In this document: one piece after another, positions 1-8,898 of the stretch
How positions within the stretch are numbered: the stretch's first letter is position 1
Layout: each line of letters starts with the position of its first letter
Source: Flavobacteriales bacterium
GTDB lineage: Bacteria > Bacteroidota > Bacteroidia > NS11-12g > UBA955
DNA length: 59,739 nucleotides
Reading direction: 5' to 3'
Assembly: GCA_947487175.1 (NCBI GenBank)
Contig: CANKVM010000004.1
Span: 1 to 59,739, forward strand
Notes under the pieces: generated by a model
The model's input: the letters and a program-made list of their open reading frames with translations, nothing else
Told to the model about the DNA's origin: nothing
The model's database searches: none
Position numbers and translations under genes: made by a program

Positions 1-1
1 T

Positions 2-9
2 TATTTTTG
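2..9 (+). promoter_or_regulatory. -7 promoter box for the aldolase gene
   Basis: TATTTTTG matches the Bacteroidota sigma-A -7 consensus TAnnTTTG and lies 29 nt before the aldolase ATG. Any -33 element is outside the window, so the match rests on one box. Confidence 0.4.
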
Positions 10-38
10 CTTCAAATTAACAACAAAATTATTATATA

Positions 39-1097
39 ATGGCTCAATCTAATGTTCAATCTTTATTAGGAGATCAGGCTGAATACCTGTTGAATCACAC
101 CTGTAACACAATTTCTAAAGAAACTATCCATTTACCTGGATCAGATTTCGTAGACAGAGTTTTTGCTCAAACCAACCGCAATACACAAGTTCTCAAAAGC
201 TTGCAAAACCTTTATGGTCATGGTCGATTGGCAAATACAGGGTATTTAAGTATTTTGCCGGTTGACCAAGGAATAGAACACAGTGCGGGTGCTTCTTTTG
301 CACCAAACCCTGCTTATTTTGATCCAGAGAATATTATTAAATTGGCAATTGAAGGTGGTTGTAACGCTGTTGCATCAACTTATGGCGTGTTGGCTATGAA
401 TTCTAGAAAATATGCACATAAAATTCCATTCATTGTTAAAATTAATCACAACGAATTTCTTTCTTACCCTAATAGATTTGACCAAATCATGTTTGGTTCA
501 ATTAAAGAAGCTTGGAACTTAGGCGCAACAGCAATAGGTGCAACCATCTATTTTGGAAGTCCAGAAAGTCCTCGTCAAATTGTTGAAGTTGCAAAAGCAT
601 TTGAAATGGCTCATGAATTAGGTATGTCTACAATTTTGTGGTGCTATACCCGTAATAACGGATTCAAAGTTGACGGAGTTGATTATCATACAAGTGCTGA
701 TTTAACCGGTCAAGCAAATCATTTGGGTGTAACAATCCAAGCCGATATTATCAAACAAAAATTACCTACTAACAATGGTGGTTATTTGGCTACAAAACAT
801 GGCAAAACCCACCCAAAAGTATATTCTGAATTAACTACTGATCACCCAATTGATTTAACCCGTTACCAAGTTGCAAATTGCTACATGGGTAGAGCTGGTT
901 TGATTAACAGTGGTGGTGAAAGTAAAGGACAAGGTGACATTGAAGAAGCAGTAACAACAGCAGTTGTAAACAAAAGAGCTGGTGGAACTGGGTTGATTTT
1001 GGGTCGTAAAGCTTTCCAAAAACCTTTGAACGAGGGAATTCACTTGTTGAATTCAGTTCAAGATATATATTTAGACAATAGCATTACTATTGCCTAA
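39..1097 (+). CDS. fbaB: Class I fructose-bisphosphate aldolase (DhnA/FbaB type)
   Basis: Cytoplasmic aldolase that reversibly splits fructose 1,6-bisphosphate into glyceraldehyde 3-phosphate and dihydroxyacetone phosphate through a Schiff base. The 352-residue protein has the DhnA-family signature LPVDQGIEH at about residues 73-81, the [10 protein letters not shown] segment that follows it, and the ADIIK stretch whose lysine (about 239) sits where the family places the Schiff-base lysine. Length fits the bacterial branch of the family. It is first in a co-directional run with accD, gcvH and a VanZ-like gene, but the 30-nt gap to accD does not prove an operon. Family assignment is firm; the exact lysine is inferred by alignment from memory. 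Confidence 0.93.
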   Translation: MAQSNVQSLLGDQAEYLLNHTCNTISKETIHLPGSDFVDRVFAQTNRNTQVLKSLQNLYGHGRLANTGYLSILPVDQGIEHSAGASFAPNPAYFDPENIIKLAIEGGCNAVASTYGVLAMNSRKYAHKIPFIVKINHNEFLSYPNRFDQIMFGSIKEAWNLGATAIGATIYFGSPESPRQIVEVAKAFEMAHELGMSTILWCYTRNNGFKVDGVDYHTSADLTGQANHLGVTIQADIIKQKLPTNNGGYLATKHGKTHPKVYSELTTDHPIDLTRYQVANCYMGRAGLINSGGESKGQGDIEEAVTTAVVNKRAGGTGLILGRKAFQKPLNEGIHLLNSVQDIYLDNSITIA

Positions 1098-1127
1098 CCT
1101 ATAATTTAACTTTAAAACTAATTAACT

Positions 1128-2030
1128 TTGGCAAACACTGACTTTGAAGAAGAATTCGGATTAGAAAGTTCTGAATCAAAATGGTTTAAAAGAACCATCT
1201 CTGGTATTTTAACTAAAACCAAAGATAAAAAACCAACTCCTGATGGGCTTTGGGAAAAGTGTATTCGTTGTAAAGAAGTACACCCTACCAAAGATTGGAT
1301 GAATAACCTCTATGTTTGCCCATCTTGTAGTTATCACGATCGTATTGGGTCTAAAGAGTATTTTGAGATATTATTTGACGATCATCAATTTACTGAATTA
1401 GATGCCAATTTAACGAGTGGTGATCCTTTGAATTTTGTTGATTCAGCACCCTATGTCGATCGTATTGTTGTAGCGCAGAAAAAAACATCCTTGAAAGATG
1501 CTGTGAGAACTGCTTACGGCAGTATTAATGGACATGGATTGGTTGTGGCTTGTATGGATTTTAATTTCATTGGGGGATCAATGGGGTCTGTTGTAGGTGA
1601 AAAAATTGCCAGGGCAATTGATCACGCTATCAAAACAAAAACACCATTCCTTATGATTTCGAAATCAGGTGGCGCAAGAATGATGGAAGCCGCATTTTCT
1701 TTAATGCAAATGGCTAAAACCAGTGCAAAATTGGCAATGTTAAATAAAGCAGGCGTACCTTATATTTCATTAATGACGAATCCAACAACCGGTGGCGTTA
1801 CCGCTTCATTTGCAATGTTGGGAGATTTCAATATTGCAGAGCCAGAAGCACTTATTGGGTTTGCTGGTCCAAGGGTTATTAAAGAAACCATTGGTAGAGA
1901 TTTACCAAAAGGATTCCAAAGTAGCGAATTCTTGGTAGAACATGGATTTTTAGATTTTATAGTAAAACGCACAGAATTAAGAGAAAAATTGTCAACTTTG
2001 TTGTCAATTATTTGGTCAAAAAACAACTAA
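1128..2030 (+). CDS. accD: Acetyl-CoA carboxylase carboxyltransferase subunit beta
   Basis: Beta subunit of the carboxyltransferase that, with AccA, moves the carboxyl group from biotin-BCCP to acetyl-CoA to give malonyl-CoA, the first committed step of fatty acid synthesis. The N-terminal zinc ribbon is complete: Cys45, Cys48 (CIRC) and Cys64, Cys67 (CPSC). Crotonase-fold segments [20 protein letters not shown] and [12 protein letters not shown] follow in the usual order. At 300 residues it has normal length. The start is a TTG, reading [10 protein letters not shown]; no better ATG lies upstream in frame. It sits 18 nt before gcvH. Confidence 0.96.
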   Translation: MANTDFEEEFGLESSESKWFKRTISGILTKTKDKKPTPDGLWEKCIRCKEVHPTKDWMNNLYVCPSCSYHDRIGSKEYFEILFDDHQFTELDANLTSGDPLNFVDSAPYVDRIVVAQKKTSLKDAVRTAYGSINGHGLVVACMDFNFIGGSMGSVVGEKIARAIDHAIKTKTPFLMISKSGGARMMEAAFSLMQMAKTSAKLAMLNKAGVPYISLMTNPTTGGVTASFAMLGDFNIAEPEALIGFAGPRVIKETIGRDLPKGFQSSEFLVEHGFLDFIVKRTELREKLSTLLSIIWSKNN

Positions 2031-2048
2031 CAAAAAGATAAATAGATT

Positions 2049-2429
2049 ATGAATTTTCCAGAAAATTTAAAATATACCAAAGACCACGAGTGGATTTTGG
2101 TTGAAGGAAACACGGCAACTGTAGGAATTACAGATTTTGCGCAAGGTGAATTGGGTGATATCGTTTTTATTGATATTACTACAGAAGGCGAAACGTTAGA
2201 TGCACATGCTATGTTTGGTAGTGTTGAAGCAGTTAAAACTGTTAGTGAATTATTTATGCCTGTTAGTGGCGAAATTTTAGAATTAAACGCTGGACTAGAA
2301 AATAGTCCTGAAGCGGTAAACTCTGATCCTTATGGTGACGGTTGGATGGTAAAAATCAATTTATCTAATCCTTCTGAAATCGATGGTTTGATGAGTGCTG
2401 ACGAATATAAAGCCTTAATTGGTGCATAA
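2049..2429 (+). CDS. gcvH: Glycine cleavage system H protein
   Basis: Lipoyl carrier of the glycine cleavage system; it shuttles the aminomethyl intermediate between the P, T and L proteins. The 126-residue protein has the typical N-terminus (YTKDHEWI) and a lipoyl-domain core, [15 protein letters not shown], in which Lys63 aligns with the lipoylated lysine of characterised H proteins. Other gcv genes are not in the window, so the gene is detached from its partners here. The following VanZ-like gene starts 16 nt after the stop. Confidence 0.96.
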   Translation: MNFPENLKYTKDHEWILVEGNTATVGITDFAQGELGDIVFIDITTEGETLDAHAMFGSVEAVKTVSELFMPVSGEILELNAGLENSPEAVNSDPYGDGWMVKINLSNPSEIDGLMSADEYKALIGA

Positions 2430-2445
2430 TTCGCAGCAAAACTGA

Positions 2446-2841
2446 ATGTTCAAAAAACAAACTATAATCCCCGCAGTTCTGTGGGGATTTTTTATTTTAT
2501 ACCTCACCCTGAAACCCAAATCAGCTGATGATTCTCATTTTCCTGCTTGGTTAAGTGAGTTGCACCCCGACAAAATTGCGCATTTTGTTTTTTGGGGATT
2601 ATGGTACGTGATTTATCATACAACCTATCTGATATATATTCCCAGTAACAATGATTCAACGATTAAACGCAATAGGCAGCGCATATTTGTTGCTGTGGCC
2701 ATTATCGTTGGTGGAATGATTGAATTATTGCAATTGAAATTAAACTGGGGCAGAAGTGCCGAATGGCTAGATCTTATTGCCGATGGATCGGGTGTATTTT
2801 CGGCATTCCTATTTTTTAAACGGAGAGATAATTCAGTTTGA
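2446..2841 (+). CDS. VanZ-like membrane protein
   Basis: Small membrane protein of 131 residues with about four hydrophobic segments. The family fingerprint is visible: an early LYLTLKP stretch, the central DKIAHFVFWG motif, and a C-terminal EWLDLIADGSGV motif, all typical of VanZ-like proteins. VanZ proteins are linked to teicoplanin tolerance in Gram-positives, but the function of Bacteroidota homologues is unknown, so no resistance role is inferred. Such a gene is often found directly after gcvH in Bacteroidota. It is followed by a strong terminator. Confidence 0.82.
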   Translation: MFKKQTIIPAVLWGFFILYLTLKPKSADDSHFPAWLSELHPDKIAHFVFWGLWYVIYHTTYLIYIPSNNDSTIKRNRQRIFVAVAIIVGGMIELLQLKLNWGRSAEWLDLIADGSGVFSAFLFFKRRDNSV

Positions 2842-2882
2842 TTATTTTTAGATTAGTTGATTCAACTTATAAAAACACCATA

Positions 2883-2910
2883 AAAAAAACGCCTTTTAAA
2901 GGCGTTTTTT
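2883..2910. terminator. Bidirectional terminator between the VanZ-like gene and tRNA-Cys
   Basis: Near-perfect inverted repeat built on ACGCCTTTTAAAGGCGT, flanked by an A-run on the left and a T-run on the right. It can end the + strand VanZ-like transcript and the - strand tRNA-Cys transcript. Confidence 0.75.
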
Positions 2911-2921
2911 TTATGGTAATG

Positions 2922-2992
2922 AGGTCGGAAGCGGATTCGAACCGCTGTGAAGGGTTTTGCAGACCCGTGCCTAGCCGCTCGGCCATCCGACC
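2922..2992 (-). tRNA. tRNA-Cys(GCA)
   Basis: Read on the minus strand it folds as a 71-nt cloverleaf: acceptor GGTCGGA pairs with TCCGACC, the anticodon loop CTGCAAA gives anticodon GCA between GGGT and ACCC arms, and the T loop is GTTCGAATC. The discriminator base is U, as expected for cysteine tRNA. The CCA end is not encoded. The ORF-track entry 2838..3065 is a spurious reading across this tRNA. Confidence 0.96.
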
Positions 2993-3070
2993 TTTTAAGG
3001 GCTGCAAATATAAGTGTTTAAATTTGTTTTGGCAAACAAAATGCTCAAAAATAATTGCAAAATAGAACGG

Positions 3071-3748
3071 TTATTTTCTTACTATTTCACCATCAGCCAT
3101 TTCAATGATGCGGTCTGTTTTTGAGGCAAAATCAGGATCATGGGTTACAATTAATAACGATGTATTAAATTCTTTGGTAAGTTGTTTGAATATATCAAAA
3201 ACCAACTGGGCATTCTTTGAATCCAAATTCCCCGTTGGTTCGTCACCCATTATAATACTTGGATTGTTAATGAGAGCCCTTGCAATGGCAACACGCTGTT
3301 TTTGTCCCCCAGAAATCCGAGAAGCCATTTTCAATGACTGATCTTCGATATCCAATAACTTTAGTTTTTGAATTGCGTCAGATTCTATTTCTTCCCTCGA
3401 TTTTCTTCCCAATTTCAATGCAGGCATCATCACATTTTCAAGAACTGAAAATTCAGGTAATAAATAATGAAATTGAAATACAAATCCTATATGTTCATTT
3501 CGAATAACAGCCAATTCATTGGACGTTAATCCACTTAACAATTCGTTTTTTAAATAAATTTCACCGGTATAATCAGTGTCCATCGTACTTAAAATGTACA
3601 ACAATGTACTTTTACCACAACCTGATTTTCCCATAATTGAAACAAATTCACCCTGGTTCATTTCAAGTGAAATATTTTTAAGAACCTGAATATCCACTGG
3701 GTCGTGGAAATGCTTGTTTACATTGTTAACTTTTATCAGTGGATCCAT
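3071..3748 (-). CDS. ABC transporter ATP-binding protein (MacB/LolD type)
   Basis: ATPase of an MlaB/LolD/MacB-class ABC transporter, hydrolysing ATP at the inner membrane to drive the adjacent permease. All nucleotide-binding motifs are present: Walker A GKSGCGKST (about 40-48), Q-loop at 91-92, signature ISGGQKQ (145-151), Walker B IIMGDEP (165-171) and the H-loop THDPD near 205. At 225 residues it is a single-domain ATPase. It is the last gene of an adaptor-permease-ATPase operon, 1 nt after the permease stop. Together these suggest an efflux or extrusion pump; the substrate cannot be read from sequence. Confidence 0.9.
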   Translation of the reverse strand: MDPLIKVNNVNKHFHDPVDIQVLKNISLEMNQGEFVSIMGKSGCGKSTLLYILSTMDTDYTGEIYLKNELLSGLTSNELAVIRNEHIGFVFQFHYLLPEFSVLENVMMPALKLGRKSREEIESDAIQKLKLLDIEDQSLKMASRISGGQKQRVAIARALINNPSIIMGDEPTGNLDSKNAQLVFDIFKQLTKEFNTSLLIVTHDPDFASKTDRIIEMADGEIVRK

Positions 3749-3749
3749 C

Positions 3750-5009
3750 TTATTGTCCTCTTAAAATTTCAACTGGATCTATTTTACTTGCTTTTTTAGC
3801 GGGTAAGAAACCTGCAAAAAAGGTGGTAATCAATGCAAAAATTGCTCCTATTACATAATACGAACCATCAAAATTCACCGGAAAGGTTTTTACTGTTGGA
3901 ATGGCCTGTGTTTCAAATGGTGAAATGCTAATTAAATACGAAACCCCTAATCCGAGCAACAAACCCAAACTTCCCCCTACAATACCAATTAAAAGTGCTT
4001 CATAAATAAAAATACGCATCACATCGCCTCCAGAAAAACCAGTGGCTTTTAAAATGGCAATGTCATTCATTTTTTCATAAATCATCATGTTTAAAATATT
4101 ATAAATGCCAAAACCTGCAACAATTAATAGGGTAATAGAAACTGCATAAGTAATTAAATTTCTAATACTTGTTCCCGTTTCGAATTGTGCATTTGCCGTT
4201 TTAATATCTACTGCATTAATTTTATTATTATGAACGATTTCGTCGGTCATTGGTTTGGCTTGCTCAATATCAAAAAGTTTCACACTGATATCAGTCACAT
4301 AATTACTAGTTTCTCCGGCTACTTTTTGAGCGGTTTTGATGTTGGTATAACTTTGCAGTTTATCGATATCTGCCAATCCACTTTGGAAAAATCCCACTAT
4401 CTTTAATCTAACAATTCCCCCAGACGGTGTAACCATTGGCACGTAATCGCCTTTATGCAATGATAATTTTTGAGCTATTCCGATACCTAAAATCACCCCA
4501 TTGTCGGTGCTCTTTAATTCTAAAGGACTGCCATTCACAATGTATTGTTGGAAGTTATACAATCTAGTTTCTTCAATTACATCAATGCCAATTAGATTTC
4601 CATTCAATAAAACGCTTCCCGATTGGTAAAACACCCTTGTTGAAACTTGCGGTGTAACTCCTTTTACTCTGTTGTCGGCTTTCAGCGCATTGATTATTCC
4701 TTTGTTATTTAAAATACTCGCTTGGCTTTTTTTAGGTTTAACAGAATGAATTACATTCATGCTATTTTTATACTGATCAGATAATTCTATGGGTTGCTCC
4801 TTGCTTGCTTGAACTTCATTGTAAATCCGAATATGGGGAGTTCTATTTAAAATTAATCCATCTAATAAACCATTTAAGCCTGTCATGAAACTCACCAATA
4901 TAATAAATGTTCCAATTCCAAATGTTACGCCCAAAGCGGCAATTGAAGACTGTTTCTTCCTTGCCCATAAATGGGTTTTGGCAATTTCAAACAAAAGAGA
5001 TTTGGCCAT
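3750..5009 (-). CDS. ABC transporter permease (FtsX/MacB family)
   Basis: Inner-membrane permease of 419 residues with MacB/FtsX topology: one N-terminal transmembrane helix (about 20-45), a large periplasmic MacB-PCD-like domain, and three C-terminal helices (about 285-415). The C-terminal half contains the family stretch DIAILKATGFSGGDV and ends FLPAKKASKIDPVEILRG. No ATPase domain is fused, unlike classic MacB; the ATPase is the separate downstream gene. It lies 1 nt from both neighbours, so the three genes are almost certainly co-transcribed and form one pump. Confidence 0.9.
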   Translation of the reverse strand: MAKSLLFEIAKTHLWARKKQSSIAALGVTFGIGTFIILVSFMTGLNGLLDGLILNRTPHIRIYNEVQASKEQPIELSDQYKNSMNVIHSVKPKKSQASILNNKGIINALKADNRVKGVTPQVSTRVFYQSGSVLLNGNLIGIDVIEETRLYNFQQYIVNGSPLELKSTDNGVILGIGIAQKLSLHKGDYVPMVTPSGGIVRLKIVGFFQSGLADIDKLQSYTNIKTAQKVAGETSNYVTDISVKLFDIEQAKPMTDEIVHNNKINAVDIKTANAQFETGTSIRNLITYAVSITLLIVAGFGIYNILNMMIYEKMNDIAILKATGFSGGDVMRIFIYEALLIGIVGGSLGLLLGLGVSYLISISPFETQAIPTVKTFPVNFDGSYYVIGAIFALITTFFAGFLPAKKASKIDPVEILRGQ

Positions 5010-5010
5010 T

Positions 5011-6087
5011 TTAGGGTTTCATTAAAACGGTGTTCTTGTCTATTCCTTTGGTGATTTCAACAAAATTGAAATTTCGTAATCCTGTTTCAACTTTTAACTT
5101 GCCACTTTTGGTAATTACGTACTTTTCTTCAACCAAATAGGATAGGGGAATAACCAATGCGTTGCTTTTTGTATAGGTAATGATGTTTGCTTCGGCAGTT
5201 AACCCTGGATAAAGAGTTGGCATTTCTTGATTGAATTTGCCTTCAATTTTAAAGGATTGAGATTTGGCATCTAACGCAGGATATATCTTGGATACTACCG
5301 CATCAAATGTTTTTTTGTACGCCTCTAACTTTACAATGATTTTTTGTCCAACTTTGATTTTGGAAATATCTGACTCATCAATGTCCATTTCTAAAATAAA
5401 CTGTTTATCGTTTCCAATGATAGCAAATTCTTGTTGAGGAGATACCATTTCTCCAATCTTATAAGGCAATAAATAGATTTTACCTTCAATGTAACTGGTT
5501 ATGGTAAAATCGGCATTGTTTTTTCTCGAAATTTCTAAATTATTTTTAGCCTGCTCTTTGGTTCTTGATACTATGTTTTTCTGAGAATTAAGCCTCTCAA
5601 CAATTCCTGCATATGCATTTTTGCTTGTTTCATATTTCAATGTGAACGCATCTAATTGGCTTTTGGTGCCTATGTCGTTTTTAAATAATCTCAATTGTTT
5701 GAAATAAGTAATTGAATCAAAAATCAATTGTTTGTGTGCGTTTTTAGACTGAAAAACAAGTTCTTGCAATTGACTTTCATTGTCGTTTGTAATTTGCAAT
5801 GCCATTTCAGCATTTTTTACCGATAATTCAGGAGAGAAGTTTTCAAGTTGCGCAATAGGTTGTCCTGCTTTTACCAAATCTCCTTCAGAAACAAAGTAAT
5901 TTAACAATTTACCACCTATACTCACTTTTTGGCTGTATTGCTGATATGCTTTAATCTTAGCGCTTGCGTATACCGATTCTACAATTTCTTGATTTGAGGG
6001 ACTTAACGTTTCTCCTTTTTTTCCGCAACCTAAAGCCAATAATAAGGGGAAAAGGATTAAGTGTAATCTGTGTTTCATGATTTGCAA
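5011..6087 (-). CDS. Efflux periplasmic adaptor lipoprotein (HlyD/MacA family)
   Basis: Membrane-fusion protein of 358 residues that should link the adjacent ABC permease to the outer membrane. The N-terminus is a lipoprotein signal with lipobox-like LALGC, giving a mature N-terminal Cys followed by GKKG. A biotinyl-lipoyl-like half motif (GGKLLNYFVSEGDLV) is followed by a long alpha-hairpin region (about 95-195), a second lipoyl half (YLLPYKIGEMVSPQ) and beta-barrel segments ending PGLTAEANI. It is first in the operon. The order adaptor-permease-ATPase is typical of Bacteroidota MacAB-like pumps. No outer-membrane TolC partner is encoded nearby. Confidence 0.88.
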   Translation of the reverse strand: MQIMKHRLHLILFPLLLALGCGKKGETLSPSNQEIVESVYASAKIKAYQQYSQKVSIGGKLLNYFVSEGDLVKAGQPIAQLENFSPELSVKNAEMALQITNDNESQLQELVFQSKNAHKQLIFDSITYFKQLRLFKNDIGTKSQLDAFTLKYETSKNAYAGIVERLNSQKNIVSRTKEQAKNNLEISRKNNADFTITSYIEGKIYLLPYKIGEMVSPQQEFAIIGNDKQFILEMDIDESDISKIKVGQKIIVKLEAYKKTFDAVVSKIYPALDAKSQSFKIEGKFNQEMPTLYPGLTAEANIITYTKSNALVIPLSYLVEEKYVITKSGKLKVETGLRNFNFVEITKGIDKNTVLMKP

Positions 6088-6124
6088 ATTAAGTTTGTTT
6101 TTAATGAATAGAATATGATATGTA

Positions 6125-7846
6125 TCACTTTCGCCAAACTAAGTCGCCATTAATATAGGTTTTAACGATTTTAGCTTTTTGAATCTGATTGGGAAGTGCA
6201 GTAATGATATCGGTGTCTATTTCAATAAAGTCTGCCAATTTACCTACTTCCAAACTACCTTTTCGGCGGTCTTCAAAATTTGCCCTAGCTGCCCAAAGGG
6301 TCATACCCAATAACGCTTGTTTTGTCGTAAGAGCTTGGTTTGGTAAAAATGCATTCACCAATTTTCCACCAATGTCTTTTCTTTGAGTAGCTGCAAAGAA
6401 TGTTGCCATTGTTGAGATGTTTTCAACTGGGAAATCTGTTCCCAATGCAATTGAACCAGCAGCATTTAATAGGTTTTTATAAGCATACGCTCCAGCAATT
6501 GGATTATAAAATTTGGGATTTTTCTTTAGGTTCATAGAATCTACACAAATTCTTTCCAAAGCCCAAGGTGCATCAGAAGTTGCGTGAGTAGGTTGCACAC
6601 TAGGAATGATGCTATATTCTTGTAAAGTTTTTATGTCCTTCGGAGATACAATTTGAGCGTGTTCAATTCTCCAGCGTGCATCAAAATCTTTAGGAATAAA
6701 TCTCTTGAAACTTTTAATAACCAAGCTATTGGCACTGTCGCCAATTGCATGCACACAAACCTGATAGTTGTTTGCAAGGAGTTGAGAGCACCATAAGTTA
6801 AATGTATTCATATCTAACAATTGCAAGCCATGATGCCCATTTCTATCGCAATAGTCGTTCTTCATCAATGCGCCTCGAGATCCCAAGGCTCCGTCTAGAT
6901 AGAACTTCATACTTCTCACGTTCAACATATTGCCATCGTAATATTCATGGTGTTTCGTTGCGTTCTGAATTGATTTTTCATTGAACATCATCATAGCATA
7001 AATGCGCATTTTCATGATGCCATTTTCTTGTAACCGGTTTATATATTCAATTTCTGACATATCTAAGCCGGCTTCATCTAAGGTTGTTAAACCATTTGAA
7101 TAACAAGTTTTTAATTCTTTGGCAACAGCTTGATTCAAAATTGTTTCATCCAATTGAGGGATTTTTTCTTTGATCCAATCCGCTGCATTGTCAATAAATA
7201 TTCCAGTTGCTTTTCCTTGATTGTCTTTGATAATTTCTCCGCCAACAATTGTGGTATCTAAATTTAATTTTAGAATTTCAAGTGCTTTTGAGTTTACCCA
7301 GATGGCATGACCGTCTACACGGCTCAAACAAATTGGTTTCTGTGGTACATGTTTATCTAAGATTGATTTTGAGGGAAATTCTTTCGTTGGCCATAGATTT
7401 TGGTCCCAACCCCTTCCAATTACCCAATTTCTTTTATTCTTTTTAGCAAACTTTTTTGCCATTTTGCCAACTGTTTCTGGGCTTGAAATATCATATAAGT
7501 TTAATTCTTTTGTTCCTCGGCAGTGAGCCAAAAAGTGGCAATGGGCGTCAATAAATCCGGGATATAAATATCCTTTGTGATTGATAACTGTTGCTTTCGG
7601 ATATGCAATTTTAGCATCTTCTAAATTTCCAGTAAAAATGATATTTCCTTGATTAATGGCAAGACACTCAATTGAATTAAATTGTGTATCAGCAACATAA
7701 ATCTTTTTTGCCGTATGGATTTCAATGGTTGACTGCGACAATAACGATTGGAATGCAAAAAACAGAAAATAAATGAACGAGTATTTTCGTTTATATATAG
7801 AATTAATTTTGCGAATGCAAAAGATTTGAGGAAATTTGTAAGGCAT
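6125..7846 (-). CDS. Exported amidohydrolase (YtcJ-like, amidohydrolase family 3)
   Basis: Metal-dependent hydrolase of 573 residues. An N-terminal hydrophobic stretch (about 24-38, ending SLLSQS) suggests export. The TIM-barrel metal-site motifs appear in order: DAHCHF near 98-103, SRVDGHAIW near 175, HAIGDSAN near 360, RIEHAQIV near 390 and LGTDFPVE near 465. This pattern matches YtcJ-like amidohydrolases, whose substrates are mostly unknown. The predicted signal depends on using the first ATG; an alternative is an internal start with a cytoplasmic enzyme. It lies 37 nt upstream of the efflux adaptor gene but may have its own promoter. Confidence 0.85.
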   Translation of the reverse strand: MPYKFPQIFCIRKINSIYKRKYSFIYFLFFAFQSLLSQSTIEIHTAKKIYVADTQFNSIECLAINQGNIIFTGNLEDAKIAYPKATVINHKGYLYPGFIDAHCHFLAHCRGTKELNLYDISSPETVGKMAKKFAKKNKRNWVIGRGWDQNLWPTKEFPSKSILDKHVPQKPICLSRVDGHAIWVNSKALEILKLNLDTTIVGGEIIKDNQGKATGIFIDNAADWIKEKIPQLDETILNQAVAKELKTCYSNGLTTLDEAGLDMSEIEYINRLQENGIMKMRIYAMMMFNEKSIQNATKHHEYYDGNMLNVRSMKFYLDGALGSRGALMKNDYCDRNGHHGLQLLDMNTFNLWCSQLLANNYQVCVHAIGDSANSLVIKSFKRFIPKDFDARWRIEHAQIVSPKDIKTLQEYSIIPSVQPTHATSDAPWALERICVDSMNLKKNPKFYNPIAGAYAYKNLLNAAGSIALGTDFPVENISTMATFFAATQRKDIGGKLVNAFLPNQALTTKQALLGMTLWAARANFEDRRKGSLEVGKLADFIEIDTDIITALPNQIQKAKIVKTYINGDLVWRK

Positions 7847-7889
7847 AATATATTTACAAATTTCACATTTTATTTGAAATAACAGACAT

Positions 7890-8336
7890 ATGAAGAAAAT
7901 AATTTCAATTTTGGTAGTGATTGCAGTTGCTGGAGGTGCAATTGGATTTTATTTGTGGAATAAGCCATCTGAATATGTAAGCGATGGTAAACCTGATTTT
8001 ACAATATCTTTGACTGAGTTAACGAATGATGGTGAAAATTTAACGGATTCAATTTTTGGTACTAAATATGTAGGGAAAGCTATACAATTTGAGGCAGAAG
8101 TTGAAAGTGTAATTGATAATAAGGGTTCAAAAACTTTAACATTGAAAACGAATCAAGATGGTATGGTTGTAAATGCTGGATTTCATGAAAGTATTGCCGA
8201 CAAACTTTCAAAGATTGTAGCTGGTGACAAAGTGAAATTGCAATGTGATTGCAGTGGCGTTACCAAACCGGAATCTGAAGATGATTTGTTGTCTGAAATT
8301 GAAATCAATTTAACACGTTGTAATTTAATAAAATAA
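7890..8336 (+). CDS. OB-fold (tRNA_anti-like) exported protein
   Basis: Protein of 148 residues with an N-terminal signal or membrane anchor (KKIISILVVIAVAGGAIGFY) followed by a domain resembling the tRNA_anti-like OB-fold family common in Bacteroidota: YVGKAIQFEAEVESV, then GDKVKLQCDCSG and a C-terminal INLTRCNL strand. In this family the domain is a small beta-barrel of unknown role, not a demonstrated nucleic-acid binder. It precedes yceI by 5 nt, so the two are probably co-transcribed and both act outside the cytoplasm. The CDC pair near residue 112 and the late Cys could form a disulfide. Confidence 0.7.
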   Translation: MKKIISILVVIAVAGGAIGFYLWNKPSEYVSDGKPDFTISLTELTNDGENLTDSIFGTKYVGKAIQFEAEVESVIDNKGSKTLTLKTNQDGMVVNAGFHESIADKLSKIVAGDKVKLQCDCSGVTKPESEDDLLSEIEINLTRCNLIK

Positions 8337-8341
8337 ATATC

Positions 8342-8896
8342 ATGAAAAAAAATATCCTATTCTCTCTTTCTGTAATGTTGTTTGGACTTTCCAATGCACA
8401 AGTTTACAGCACTTCAACAGGTACAGTTTCTTTTGTTAGCAAAACCAAATTTGAAGAGTTTTCGGCAGATAATAAACAAACCCAAGCTGCAATTTCTACT
8501 GATAAAGGAACTGTTCAATTTAAATTGCCAATCAATTCTTTTCAATTTGAAAAAGATTTAATGCAAACTCATTTCCAAGAGAATTATATGGAATCAGCAA
8601 CTTTCCCTACCAGTATTTTTAAAGGGAAAATCAAGAATTTGGCTGATGTTAAATTCACAGTTGATGGAACATATGAAGTAGAGGTTCCTGGTACTTTAGA
8701 AATGCATGGTGTAACCAAAGAAATTGAGGTTAAAGGTAACGTAGTTGTGAAAGGAAAGACAATTACTTTGTTGTCTGATTTTTCTATTGAATGCTCTGAT
8801 TATGGTATCAAAATACCAAAAAATAGTGTTAGTCAGGTTTCTAATACCATCAATATCAAAGTTGATTGCGCTCTTGCACCCAAAAAGAAAAAATAA
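8342..8896 (+). CDS. YceI family periplasmic protein
   Basis: Secreted YceI-domain protein of 184 residues with a clear signal peptide (cleaved near SNAQ, residues 17-20). The lipocalin-like YceI fold is recognisable from the FKLPINSFQFEKDLM, ESATFPTSIFKG and MHGVTKEIEVKG segments and the closing ECSDYGIKIPKNSVSQVSNTI region. Characterised YceI proteins bind long isoprenoid chains such as polyprenyl pyrophosphate or quinones. Here the gene is 5 nt after the OB-fold gene and 2 nt before a heme-c lipoprotein, so a role in lipid or quinone handling beside an electron carrier is a reasonable inference only. Confidence 0.9.
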   Translation: MKKNILFSLSVMLFGLSNAQVYSTSTGTVSFVSKTKFEEFSADNKQTQAAISTDKGTVQFKLPINSFQFEKDLMQTHFQENYMESATFPTSIFKGKIKNLADVKFTVDGTYEVEVPGTLEMHGVTKEIEVKGNVVVKGKTITLLSDFSIECSDYGIKIPKNSVSQVSNTINIKVDCALAPKKKK

Positions 8897-8898
8897 TT

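Noticed and set aside
2838-3065. 75-aa ORF on the + strand
   Set aside because: It reads across the terminator and the tRNA-Cys gene and has no protein features; spurious.
3105-3507. Two + strand ORFs inside the ABC ATPase gene
   Set aside because: Antisense shadows of a well-supported gene.
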